Source: Variovorax flavidus (GTDB lineage Bacteria; Pseudomonadota; Gammaproteobacteria; Burkholderiales; Burkholderiaceae_C). From it: a stretch of DNA of 64,000 nt. The stretch lies in contig NZ_JASZYE010000004.1 of the NCBI RefSeq assembly GCF_030317145.1, positions 310,001 through 374,000 on the forward strand, read 5' to 3'. Each line of letters starts with the position of its first letter. The stretch's first letter is position 1. Of the stretch, positions 34,749-44,475 are shown piece after piece. A program made the translations under genes and the position numbers. The notes under the pieces were generated by a model that did no database searches, was not told the origin of the DNA, and saw only the letters and a program-made list of their open reading frames with translations.

Positions 34749-35117
34749 ATGAAAACAACCGAAATGCTAGAGCTCGAACGGGCACTCCACTCGATCGAAC
34801 TGATCCTGGCCGCCCGCTACGGCGACCATGAATTTGCGCCCTGGTCCGGCCCCACCAATCTAGGCGAACTGCCTCCGCCAGCGCAGGAGGTCGTCATCCG
34901 CAGAGTCGAGGAGGCCAACAAGGCATCCCAGGAGCGCGCGGCCATTCATTTCTGCCTGACGTCCGCCGCCAGGCTGCTGACGGTGACACAGCTCCTCATG
35001 ACCGAACCCGTCTACCGGTCGCCCGAGCATCACGCCCGGCGGCTACGCGAGTTGGTGGACGAAATCCGCGCCGGGGCGCGGTCCGCCCACCAGGCCGCAT
35101 TGATGCTGCTGGGCTAG
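34749..35117 (+). CDS. Small helical hypothetical protein (paralogue of 35707-36006)
   Basis: 122 aa from ATG 34749 (MKTTEMLELERALHSIELIL), chosen because the paralogue starts MKTPEVMDMA at the same place. The C-terminal half (LTVTQLLMTEPVYRSPEHHA, RRLRELVDEIRAGARSAHQA, ALMLLG) aligns with the paralogue (MGVAHQLMVQPESLTARDGA then ERLRALLEEIKMAARMAYQA). All-helical, no known function. The 34477-34748 gap upstream shows nothing. Confidence 0.65.
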   Translation: MKTTEMLELERALHSIELILAARYGDHEFAPWSGPTNLGELPPPAQEVVIRRVEEANKASQERAAIHFCLTSAARLLTVTQLLMTEPVYRSPEHHARRLRELVDEIRAGARSAHQAALMLLG

Positions 35118-35213
35118 CATACCGGCTCGGCCGAGGCCGTCGATGGGGCAATGCAACAAGCTGCCGGCAGGAACACTTGAGCCGAACGGGTGCGGGCGAA
35201 ATGGTCGCGATCG

Positions 35214-35266
35214 AGCATTTGCGGACCGGCGCTTCACCCACTGCGTGCGCATCAACTAGGTCATGG
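35214..35266 (+). pseudogene. MocR/aminotransferase C-terminal remnant
   Basis: Encodes FADRRFTHCVRIN followed by TAG. One inserted base would turn IN* into INYGHG. It matches SANRRFTHCLRLNYGHGGD near the C-terminus of the intact MocR protein at 31822-33243. About 15 codons remain. Confidence 0.55.
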
Positions 35267-35422
35267 AGGTGACGGGCGCTTCCTCCCCGCAGTCCGCAAA
35301 GTGGGCGAGTTGGCGGTTCGACTTGCCGCGAGCTGACTTTGAACTTCCCAGATCGAACTTGAGGTGACTACACGCGGCCATTGCGAGGCACAAAGAATTG
35401 GCTCGGCCGCTGTTACTCAGCT

Positions 35423-35701
35423 TCAGATAGATCCCCCTCGTTTGGCCGGGAGGTCGAGCTCCAGTGGCGCCGTGGGCGCGAAGTGCTCGTCGTCGACCTG
35501 CTGCTCGAAGTCCCATGCGGCCAACCTGAAGCCGGCTGCGTCAACAGGCCAAACCGTGACGCATCGGCCAGCTTTCAATTCGCTGGCTGCGTATTGCAGC
35601 GCTTCCTCCATTCGTGCAAACGAAGTCGCTGCTCGGGTCTGCTCGTCGAGCCGTTGCGGTGTTGAAACCGCCGCGGTTCGCGTCTTGACAGAATTCTTCA
35701 T
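35423..35701 (-). CDS. Small hypothetical protein
   Basis: 92 aa from ATG 35701: MKNSVKTRTAAVSTPQRLDE, EEALQYAASELKAGRCVTVW, AAGFRLAAWDFEQQVDDEHF. A basic disordered N-terminus is followed by an alpha/beta part. The start is 5 bp after the stop of the upstream small gene, so they form an operon. No family recognised. Confidence 0.6.
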   Translation of the reverse strand: MKNSVKTRTAAVSTPQRLDEQTRAATSFARMEEALQYAASELKAGRCVTVWPVDAAGFRLAAWDFEQQVDDEHFAPTAPLELDLPAKRGGSI

Positions 35702-35706
35702 CGCAC

Positions 35707-36006
35707 TCAGTCCCTTCCCGTCAAAAGTAATCCCGCCTGGTAGGCCATGCGTGCCGCCATCTTGATTTCCTCGAGTAACGCCCTCAAACGCTCTGCGCCA
35801 TCCCTGGCCGTCAAGGATTCGGGCTGGACCATCAGTTGATGCGCAACGCCCATGAGCATCCTCGATGACTCGAGGCTCTTCTGAACCGCCCTCCTGTCCT
35901 GAACGGTGACATTCGATTCGAATGCATCGCCACTCTTGCACCGGTCGAGCATGACTTCTATCAATTGGCGGGCGATCGCCATGTCCATCACTTCAGGGGT
36001 TTTCAT
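35707..36006 (-). CDS. Small helical hypothetical protein (paralogue of 34749-35117)
   Basis: 99 aa from ATG 36006. Helical: RQLIEVMLDRCKSGDAFESN, RAVQKSLESSRMLMGVAHQL, ERLRALLEEIKMAARMAYQA. It shares the N-terminal MKTxE and the C-terminal 50 residues with the 34749 gene, about 0.7 kb away on the other strand. The two look like diverged duplicates in inverted orientation. Confidence 0.65.
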   Translation of the reverse strand: MKTPEVMDMAIARQLIEVMLDRCKSGDAFESNVTVQDRRAVQKSLESSRMLMGVAHQLMVQPESLTARDGAERLRALLEEIKMAARMAYQAGLLLTGRD

Positions 36007-36247
36007 TCCGATATTCCAACGCCCAATCAGGAGCGCGCGGCAACGATTCGCAAAGGAGGCAGTGTTGCCGACCAGGCACCAGCTGCACAGGGTCAGTTCC
36101 AACGCATTCGGGCGGTCCAGTTCGGGGGACCGGAGAGCCGCCGATGGACTGGCCCGGTCGAACTAGCACCGACTGACCCTGTTCGGCGCAGGCCGGGTTG
36201 CAAACAATCGGAACGCCGGAGATCGAACGGTTCTTCACACCAAGACA

Positions 36248-37561
36248 ATGCCATTCAATTTTTTCAGCCGCCCGCGCGCGGCCGCAGCATGCGGTGTCGA
36301 GGCGAACGAGCCGGCCGTCAGCGAGGCCATGCGCGTCGAACCAGGCGGCTTCGTGACCTACGCGCTTCTGTTGGACGCCGAGAAGCGTGTCAAGGGCTAC
36401 AAGCTCGCATGGCGCATGGCATTGCCGAACGGCGAGCCGAACGCTTTCGAGAACTTGCGGGCGCTCCTCTCCTGCGTCGCGACTAACCTCAATCCTCCCA
36501 AGACCGGGTGGCGCCTTGGCAGGCTTGTCCTCTTCTTCGACATGACGGTCGACGGGCTCTTCCTGAATGAGTTGCAGGCCTTGCCACCGGAGAACGTCGT
36601 CCTGTGCATGGGTCAAGACGACCTGATGGATGCGGACATCCGGCCGACGCTGCTGCAGCTTCGCACACAGGGTTATGGCTTCATGCAATGCGGCGCCGAG
36701 GCGCTGCCTGAAGACCTTGAGTTGTGCTCCATCATCACCTACGTGGACGTGGGTGACGGTCATCCCGAACTCGTCACGAACATCCGGCGCGAACAGCCGC
36801 TACGGACGCCGATCATTCAGCCTATCGCCACGCACATGACGACCTGGCAGGACTTCGACGCCTGTGCTGCGCGCCGCCTGGATGTTTTCGTGCAGGGCAG
36901 GGAAGCGATCATCCCCAGAATCGAAACGGGGGCCATCTTGCAGCCGGAGGCCATGCTGATCGTCCGCCTGATGCAGACGATCCGACGCAATGAGGACTTG
37001 CGCACCATCGAAGCGGCCCTCAAGCATGACGCCGCGCTGGCCTACCGCCTGCTGCGTCACATCAATTCACCCGGCATTGGAATCGGCGTCCAGATCCAGT
37101 CGCTGCGCCACGCGGTGGCCATGCTCGGCTATTCGCCGCTGTTCCGGTGGCTTTCGGTGCTGCTGGCGACGAGCAACAAGGGCTGCGCGGCGTTCATGAC
37201 GAAGAAAGCGATCATCCGCGGCCGGTTTGTCGAGCTGATGGGCCAGGGGATCGTGCCACGGGACGAGGCCGACAACCTGTTCGTCGCCGGCATGTTTTCA
37301 CTCATCGATCACTTGCTCGGCGTCTCCCTGGAAGAGGTCCTGGAAAAGGTCCAGCTTTCCGAATCGGTGCAGCTCGCGATCTTGAAGCGCGAGGGCGTAT
37401 ATGGACCCTTCATCGCTTTGGCTGAATCCTGCGAAGTCGACGGCAGCGAGGCGGCGCATCTGTCCGAGTCGCTCTTCATGAGCGCGGAGAAGGTGAACGC
37501 CGCGCACCTGTCGGCGTTGGCATGGGCGCAGGACGTGGCCACTGTGGACTCGGCCTGCTAA
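36248..37561 (+). CDS. HDOD domain protein with degenerate EAL-like N-terminus (YuxH type)
   Basis: 437 aa. The N-terminal ~200 residues resemble a degenerate EAL phosphodiesterase fold (FVTYALLLDAEKRVKGYKLA, GRLVLFFDMTVDGLFL, NVVLCMGQDDLMDADI), without an EAL motif, so it is likely inactive. The C-terminal HDOD domain includes IEAALKHDAALAYRLLRHIN, SLRHAVAMLGYSPLFRWLSV and FVAGMFSLIDHLLGVSLEEV. HDOD proteins act as signalling scaffolds. Single gene. Confidence 0.88.
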   Translation: MPFNFFSRPRAAAACGVEANEPAVSEAMRVEPGGFVTYALLLDAEKRVKGYKLAWRMALPNGEPNAFENLRALLSCVATNLNPPKTGWRLGRLVLFFDMTVDGLFLNELQALPPENVVLCMGQDDLMDADIRPTLLQLRTQGYGFMQCGAEALPEDLELCSIITYVDVGDGHPELVTNIRREQPLRTPIIQPIATHMTTWQDFDACAARRLDVFVQGREAIIPRIETGAILQPEAMLIVRLMQTIRRNEDLRTIEAALKHDAALAYRLLRHINSPGIGIGVQIQSLRHAVAMLGYSPLFRWLSVLLATSNKGCAAFMTKKAIIRGRFVELMGQGIVPRDEADNLFVAGMFSLIDHLLGVSLEEVLEKVQLSESVQLAILKREGVYGPFIALAESCEVDGSEAAHLSESLFMSAEKVNAAHLSALAWAQDVATVDSAC

Positions 37562-37884
37562 TGGCCAATTGGATTTCGACCTGCTCGGCTCCGTGAGGCG
37601 CGCCGCGTGCGCGGGCAATGCCTCTACCTGGCCTGCAGTACGTTGATGAAACTGACCCTTGGTGGAGCGCCCGATCGGGCTCACATTGATGTTCCCATGC
37701 TCGTACCAGTGACGCTTCGGCCCGACTTGACCTTCTACGGGCTGGTCGCCCTGCACGCCAAGGAGGCCCTGCGCGACTGCCAGTGCGAAGGTCGGCCGTA
37801 CTCTCCCATCGCGCAATGAGCCCCGCCGGGACACTGCGAAAGAGGCCGTCACGAGCTTTCGGCCGACTCGACGAACTCCGGCGG
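37562..37884. other. Intergenic region, no supported gene
   Basis: 323 bp between convergent genes. Short frames on both strands have no convincing start or motif; no clear terminator. Confidence 0.4.
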
Positions 37885-38151
37885 TCAGGGCGAGGGCACG
37901 CTGCCCTTGCCACTGTCGTCATCGCCTGCGCCATACGTACCCGGGCAGGGGGTGACCCGCGGCCATTCGTACTCTCGCCCCATCATCGCCCTTGCGAACA
38001 GGTAGTTGTTCCTCGCGCGTTCGCTGCAATGATCGAGGTCGACATGGCCATGGCAATCACAGGGAAACGAGAGCGCCCGGCCCAGTTGGTACAGCGACTG
38101 GAACCGCAGCTCGAACGCGACGGCGTTGTGCATGGATGTCTCATCGGTCAT
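37885..38151 (-). CDS. Small hypothetical protein with CDCHGHVD motif
   Basis: 88 aa from ATG 38151 (AGGAGGCCACC upstream). Contains FELRFQSLYQLGRALSFPCD then CHGHVDLDHCSERARNNYLF; three Cys and three His in that block suggest metal binding or redox function. The start overlaps the end of the AraC gene by 11 bp, so translation is likely coupled. No named family recognised. Confidence 0.65.
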   Translation of the reverse strand: MTDETSMHNAVAFELRFQSLYQLGRALSFPCDCHGHVDLDHCSERARNNYLFARAMMGREYEWPRVTPCPGTYGAGDDDSGKGSVPSP

Positions 38152-39079
38152 GGTGGCCTCCTGATGGATCAATGGGCCGGCTCGAGGCCTCGCGCGCGCT
38201 CGTCCGGAATACCTTCGGCGTGAACCCGGTGTATCGATGAAAGACGCCGGTGAAGTGGCCTTGCGTGCGAAAGCCCACATCAGCGGCCACTTCGATGATC
38301 GGCGAGTCGGTGCCGGCCAGGAGCTCCTTGGCGCGTTGGATGCGCTGCAGAAGGATGTACAGGTGCGGCGACTGTTCCGTCGATTGCTTGAACATCCGCG
38401 CGAAATGAAAGGGGCTCAGATTCACCTCGGCGGCCAGCTGTTCGACGCGGATCGTCTCGCCGAGATGCTCGGCAACGAAGGTGCGGACGCAGCGCATCTT
38501 GTGGGGCGCCAATCCGCCGGTGGGCATGGCCTTCGCAGGTCCCGCGGCCACGTAGTTCCTGGCGACGTGGGCAGCCAGCAGGGCGGCCAATGCGTTCAGG
38601 AAACTGGCCGCCAGTCGGTGGCTCGGGAATTCCCGGTCGACAGCGTCGGCGACTTCGCGGATCAGCGAATCGGTCGCCGCATGGGGTTGGACAAAACTGA
38701 ACTCGTCGCTGCCCAGCGCGGCACGGGCCGTCTCGCTGAAGAAGGGCTCTGCGATGCTGAGGATGAGCGTGTTGGAGCCGGGTCTGTCTGCAAGCGAATG
38801 AGGGAGCGCCGGCGGAACAACAGCGACCAGCGGCGCGCGGACGTAAGCGGTTCGGTCTCGCGCGGCCTCCATGCGATGGGTGGTGCACAGATTCGCGGTT
38901 TCCTTCGGCACGAGGATGTCGACGGAATTGCGTGTGCGCACGCTGCCGAGATCCGCTGCACCCAGATGCGCAATGCGCATGACCGGATCGCACACAGTTC
39001 CTGGAGGCGGAGGAGACGGCCGCTTTGGAAAATGGACACTCAACAAGCCGTCGTTTGCGGCATGGTTTTCTGCAAGCAT
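38141..39079 (-). CDS. AraC-family transcriptional regulator
   Basis: 312 aa. The N-terminal ~190 residues are a cupin-like sensor (SVDILVPKETANLCTTHRME, RAPLVAVVPPALPHSLADRP). The C-terminal double helix-turn-helix includes LGETIRVEQLAAEVNLSPFH and GFRTQGHFTGVFHRYTGFTP. The effector is unknown. It leads a small cysteine/histidine-rich gene. A copy of its last 27 codons lies at 26161-26241. Confidence 0.92.
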   Translation of the reverse strand: MLAENHAANDGLLSVHFPKRPSPPPPGTVCDPVMRIAHLGAADLGSVRTRNSVDILVPKETANLCTTHRMEAARDRTAYVRAPLVAVVPPALPHSLADRPGSNTLILSIAEPFFSETARAALGSDEFSFVQPHAATDSLIREVADAVDREFPSHRLAASFLNALAALLAAHVARNYVAAGPAKAMPTGGLAPHKMRCVRTFVAEHLGETIRVEQLAAEVNLSPFHFARMFKQSTEQSPHLYILLQRIQRAKELLAGTDSPIIEVAADVGFRTQGHFTGVFHRYTGFTPKVFRTSAREASSRPIDPSGGHHDR

Positions 39080-39302
39080 GGGGCCCCCTTCTTCAACTGT
39101 TTCCTGCGCTGCCGACGACAGGCATGCTGTTCATCTCGCAAGGGACGTGCCGATATCGCGAGCGCGGGCGAATGACGCGCTGCCTTGCAAAATCACGAGG
39201 CGTGACAAGGGTTTAAGCCAGCAGGACCGCGCTCGCGACTCGCTTGATGAGGCACTGGGCTGCCGGCCCTCCGTCACCGCTGCCGGCATTCCGGCAGCGC
39301 GG

Positions 39303-40808
<1,506 letters not shown>

Positions 40809-40856
40809 GGTCTGCGATTCAAGGGCAACCAGCAAGCGTGGCACGGATCGCCCTCG

Positions 40857-40899
40857 GAAAGTGCACTTTCTTTTTCAGAAAGGTGCTAAAAGTTTCTGA
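40857..40899. promoter_or_regulatory. Inverted repeats between the sigma-54 activator and the MEDS gene
   Basis: A perfect 14-bp palindrome GAAAGTGCACTTTC (40857-40870) and an inverted repeat TCAGAAA-N11-TTTCTGA (40875-40899). They suit upstream activator sites of the divergent Fis-type regulator. I could not find a -24/-12 promoter with correct spacing, so the regulated promoter is unproven. Confidence 0.5.
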
Positions 40900-40969
40900 G
40901 GATCCGCGTGCGACCGCTCGCGCCGCGCGCGGTTTGGCGTACGTTGGCAGAAAACCTGGACGAAATATC

Positions 40970-41635
40970 ATGAATTCAAGTTTCACCGGCCTCGTGGCTT
41001 TGTCGTCCGGTCAGGGCGAACAGGTCGCCATGGAAATCGCAGGCTCGACACTGGGCAAGTACCGCCACATCTGCGCCTTCTTCCGCACCGCCGAGGAGGA
41101 AAACCGCATCATGATGCCCTTCATCAAGGATGGGCTCGAGCGAGGCGATCGGGCCTTCCAGATCGTTGACCCGTCGCTTCGCGATGAACATCTGCGGCAG
41201 CTCTATGCGGCCGGCATCGACGTCGCGCAGGAGGAGCGCGAAGGGAAGCTCGAGGTCCACTCGGTGTTCGACATGTACCTGCGGGACGGGCACTTCGACG
41301 TTTCCCGCATGCTCAGCTTCATCCAGCAGCATATCTCGGGCGGTGCGCAGACCCCGATCTCACGGATCACCGGTCACGCCGAATGGGCTGGCGAAGACTG
41401 GCCGGGCGTGGAAGACTTCCTCGAGTACGAAGCCCGCCTCAACGACGTAGTGCCGGAAGGGCGCGATACCGTGGTGTGCATGTACGACCTTTCGACGACC
41501 AGTGCGGCGCTGATGGCAGACGTCCTGCGCACGCACCCCGTCACTATCCTCGGTGGCGTGCTGCACGAGAACCCCTTCTTCACACCTGCGGACCAATTCA
41601 TCACCGAACTTCGTGCGCGCAAGGAAGCGTCCTGA
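40970..41635 (+). CDS. MEDS domain sensor protein (DcmR-like sensory domain)
   Basis: 221 aa from ATG 40970. The whole protein is one MEDS domain: GKYRHICAFFRTAEEENRIM, MPFIKDGLERGDRAFQIVDP, MLSFIQQHISGGAQTPISRI, then TVVCMYDLSTTSAALMADVL and HPVTILGGVLHENPFFTP. MEDS domains are RecA/KaiC-like sensory modules found alone or fused to anti-sigma and kinase domains. No output domain is present. Divergent from a sigma-54 activator. Confidence 0.9.
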   Translation: MNSSFTGLVALSSGQGEQVAMEIAGSTLGKYRHICAFFRTAEEENRIMMPFIKDGLERGDRAFQIVDPSLRDEHLRQLYAAGIDVAQEEREGKLEVHSVFDMYLRDGHFDVSRMLSFIQQHISGGAQTPISRITGHAEWAGEDWPGVEDFLEYEARLNDVVPEGRDTVVCMYDLSTTSAALMADVLRTHPVTILGGVLHENPFFTPADQFITELRARKEAS

Positions 41636-41662
41636 CGGCCCGCCTTCCGCGCAGCAGGCTCG

Positions 41663-42046
41663 TTACCAGTCCAGGTCGATCTGCGGGCGCCCCGGATCCT
41701 GTTGCACCGCGGCAGGTCTGCGCGGCAGGTGCCGGTCCACGAAAGCGGCGAGCTGGGACTCGCTCATCATCCCCGGCTGCATGGCCAGCTTCTGGCTCTG
41801 GTGGAACAGCATCAGCGTGGGCACCGAACGGATCGCATATTTCGCCGCGATGGACGGCGCCTCGTCGATGTCGACCTTGACGACGGCCAGTTCCTGACGC
41901 CGGCGCTCCGCGAAGGACTCCAGCGCCGGCGCCATGGCTTGGCACGGTCCGCACCAGGAGGCCGAAAAATCGACCAGCACCGGATTCTGCTGCGCGGCGA
42001 GCGTCGATTCGAAATCGCGTTCGCCTGCATGGATTACTGCTGACAT
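41663..42046 (-). CDS. Thioredoxin
   Basis: 127 aa from ATG 42046 (GGGAGG upstream). Classical active site WCGPC in VDFSASWCGPCQAMAPALES near residue 30 and the cis-Pro loop in AIRSVPTLMLFHQSQKLAMQ. An extra C-terminal tail of about 20 residues follows the fold. It is 14 bp downstream of the universal stress protein gene; cytoplasmic disulfide reductant in a stress operon. Confidence 0.93.
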   Translation of the reverse strand: MSAVIHAGERDFESTLAAQQNPVLVDFSASWCGPCQAMAPALESFAERRRQELAVVKVDIDEAPSIAAKYAIRSVPTLMLFHQSQKLAMQPGMMSESQLAAFVDRHLPRRPAAVQQDPGRPQIDLDW

Positions 42047-42060
42047 CGGGCCTCCCTCTT

Positions 42061-42900
42061 TCAATGCGCCATCAGCACGGGCAGCGTCATCGAGCGCAGC
42101 ACGGTCCGCGTCACGCCGCCGAGCAGCAGTTCGTGGATGCGATGGTGACCGTAGCAGCCCATCACCAGCAGGTCGCTGGCCTGATCCGCGGCGTGTGACA
42201 GCAGCAGCTCGCCCAGCTCACTCGGCTCGTCGGGGTAGCGGTTCGCGGACGCCTCGACGCCATGCCAGCGCAGCGCGCGCACGATGCCGAAGGTGGTCTC
42301 CGCCGGGCCGTAGTTGTCCGGTCCCCAGGACACCACGTGCACGCGCTTGGCGCGCCGTATCAGCGGCAGCGCGCCGGCAACGGCGCGGGCGCATTCGCGC
42401 GTGGGCTTCCATGCGATGAGCACGTTCTGGCCGACGGCCGGATAACGCCCGACATACGGAATCACCAGGGCAGGCTTACCGCTTTCCATCACGACCGATT
42501 CGACGAAGTCCCTCGGCACGTCCCTCGTTCGCGGCTCTTCGGGATCATGCTGGCCCAGCACTATCAGATCAACATAGAGCGAGGCCTGCGCCGTGCCCCA
42601 GACGGGCGGATCGCCCGGCACCTCCGCCCAGGTCATGGCCGGATCGCCGGAGGCCAGGGCCCCGTTGAACAGGGTGCGGGCGAAGTCGCGATGCTCGGGG
42701 TCGATCTGGGGCACGATCGGCACGGCCAGGGCCTCGACATCGACGCGCAGCGGCAAGGGCAACAAGCGCGGCTCGACGGCCAGCAGCGCGATCAAGGTCG
42801 CCGCGCCGCGGGCCGGCGCGATCCTGCGCGCCATCGCGAGCCGCTCCGCGCAGCGCGGCGAGGCATCCAGGTGAACCAGGATGGATTGGTAGCCGTCCAT
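42061..42900 (-). CDS. Universal stress protein (tandem UspA domains)
   Basis: 279 aa from ATG 42900. Two Usp-like halves. The first begins YQSILVHLDASPRCAERLAM. The second begins VLIAWKPTRECARAVAGALP and ends SDLLVMGCYGHHRIHELLLG then GVTRTVLRSMTLPVLMAH, the conserved C-terminal nucleotide-binding strand (G-x2-G-x9-G-S/T type). It starts 1 bp after the stop of a 39-aa leader-like gene and precedes thioredoxin. Confidence 0.92.
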   Translation of the reverse strand: MDGYQSILVHLDASPRCAERLAMARRIAPARGAATLIALLAVEPRLLPLPLRVDVEALAVPIVPQIDPEHRDFARTLFNGALASGDPAMTWAEVPGDPPVWGTAQASLYVDLIVLGQHDPEEPRTRDVPRDFVESVVMESGKPALVIPYVGRYPAVGQNVLIAWKPTRECARAVAGALPLIRRAKRVHVVSWGPDNYGPAETTFGIVRALRWHGVEASANRYPDEPSELGELLLSHAADQASDLLVMGCYGHHRIHELLLGGVTRTVLRSMTLPVLMAH

Positions 42901-42901
42901 G

Positions 42902-43021
42902 TCATTGCTCCCGGTGCGCTGCCGCGACGGGCACATCGTCCGTATCCATGGATGAGGTCCTGGTATCTGTCTGTGCGCACGGGGCGAGGGCCAGCGCGAC
43001 GACGAGGGAAAGTGTCTTCAT
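42902..43021 (-). CDS. Small exported peptide upstream of usp
   Basis: 39 aa. ATG 43021 has an excellent AAGGAGA at the right distance. MKTLSLVVALALAPCAQTDT is a short signal-peptide-like start with a possible cysteine lipidation site, followed by a polar tail ending AAHREQ. The stop is separated from the usp ATG by one base (TGA C ATG), so translation is probably coupled. It could be an exported peptide or a leader peptide. Confidence 0.6.
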   Translation of the reverse strand: MKTLSLVVALALAPCAQTDTRTSSMDTDDVPVAAAHREQ

Positions 43022-43178
43022 CGGGTCTCCTTGAGAGTGCAGGTCAAAGATGTGACGGGTCGAGCATAGGAATCGCACCTGCGCCGCGTCTTCCTGCGGC
43101 CTGCGATCTGTGTCCAATTTCGGGGGGGACAGCTGCGGCGGGCCTATTGGCACCTGATGACGCGTGAAGAAGGCGAGA

Positions 43179-44465
43179 TCAGCTGGCGTCGAGATGGCGG
43201 TGCACGAAGGCCACCGCCATCGCGCCTTCACCCACCGCCGATGCGACGCGGCGCACCGCGTTGTGCCGCACGTCGCCTGCCGCAAAAACGCCTGGGGTGC
43301 TGGTCTCGAGAAAGTACGGCTCGCGGTCCAGCGGCCACTGCGGCGGGCGCCGGCCACCTTGCAGCAGATCAGGGCCGGTGAGGACGTAGCCAGCCTCGTC
43401 GCGCTCCATGCCGATCGATTCCGCCCAATGGGTTTGCGGCTCGCCGCCGATGCACACGAAGAGCCATTGCGTCGCGACGCGGCGTTCGGCACCGGCGGCG
43501 AGGTCGCGCAACGTGATCTCGCGCAGCGCGGTATCGCCGTGCAGCGCACTCACCTCCGTACGCGCAAGGACCTCGATGTTGGCACTGGCGGCAATGCGGT
43601 CGATCAGGTAGCGCGACAGGGTGCCCTTCAGCGATGCGTCCCGGATCACCATACTGACGCGGCTCGCGTGTGACGCGAAGTGCATCGCAGCCTGGCCGGC
43701 CGAGTTGCCGCCGCCGACGATGAACACATGCTGGCCGCGCGCCAGCGGTGCCTCGCTGGCCCCGGCGCCGTAGTAGAGGCCGGAGCCCATCAACTGATCC
43801 TCGTTGGGCAGTCCGAGCCGCCGGTAGGCCACGCCGGTCGCACAGATCGCGGCGCGCGCGACGATTCGAGTGCCGTCCTCGAGCACGCCCACGCCGCGTC
43901 CGGGCTCCAGTTCTGCGCGCACGCCTTCGCGGGCGAGCAGGATCTCGACGCCGAACTTGCACGCCTGCTCGCGGGCGCGCTCCGCGAGGTCCATGCCGCT
44001 GATGCCCTGCGGAAATCCCAGGTAGTTCTCGATCTTCGAACTGCTGCCCGCCTGGCCGCCGACCGCAAGGCGCTCGACCAGAACGGTCGACAGGCCGTCG
44101 GCCCCGGCGTACACCGCGGCGCTCAGGCCGGCCGGCCCGGCGCCGTAGATGGCCAGGTCGTATTCGGAGCGCGACGGATTCCTGAACCAGCCGAGCTTCT
44201 CGGTGATCTGCCGGATCGTCGGGCATTCCATGCGTGTGCCGTCGGGGAAGAGGCAGACCGGCAGGCGCGCATCGTGCAAGTGTTCGACCTGCGCTTTGCT
44301 GCGTGCGCTGTCGTCGCTCGGCAGAGGGATCCATTCGAAGGGCACGTCGCTGCGATGCAGGAAGTCGCGTATGGCCCAGGCGGCGGCATTGCCCAGCCGT
44401 CCGTAAATCCTCACCAGCGCCGGCCCCGCCGGCGACGGCGGGGCTCTGAAATCGTTAAAGGCCAT
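43179..44465 (-). CDS. Thioredoxin-reductase-like FAD oxidoreductase lacking the CxxC, with N-terminal glutaredoxin-like domain
   Basis: 428 aa from ATG 44465. Residues ~15-90 resemble a glutaredoxin/thioredoxin fold (LVRIYGRLGNAAAWAIRDFL, LPVCLFPDGTRMECPTIRQI) with no CxxC. From ~100: the FAD motif YDLAIYGAGPAGLSAAVYA, the NAD(P) motif VFIVGGGNSAGQAA, and C-terminal STPGVFAAGDVRHNAVRRVA. Where TrxR has CATCDG it reads GLYYGAGASEAPLARG, so the dithiol is gone and classical TrxR activity is not expected. Follows htpX by 10 bp. Confidence 0.9.
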   Translation of the reverse strand: MAFNDFRAPPSPAGPALVRIYGRLGNAAAWAIRDFLHRSDVPFEWIPLPSDDSARSKAQVEHLHDARLPVCLFPDGTRMECPTIRQITEKLGWFRNPSRSEYDLAIYGAGPAGLSAAVYAGADGLSTVLVERLAVGGQAGSSSKIENYLGFPQGISGMDLAERAREQACKFGVEILLAREGVRAELEPGRGVGVLEDGTRIVARAAICATGVAYRRLGLPNEDQLMGSGLYYGAGASEAPLARGQHVFIVGGGNSAGQAAMHFASHASRVSMVIRDASLKGTLSRYLIDRIAASANIEVLARTEVSALHGDTALREITLRDLAAGAERRVATQWLFVCIGGEPQTHWAESIGMERDEAGYVLTGPDLLQGGRRPPQWPLDREPYFLETSTPGVFAAGDVRHNAVRRVASAVGEGAMAVAFVHRHLDAS

Positions 44466-44475
44466 GATCGAAGCC

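Noticed and set aside
40843..40862. Sigma-54 promoter TGGCACG...
   Set aside because: The -24 GG is present, but no GC occurs at the required 12-bp spacing.
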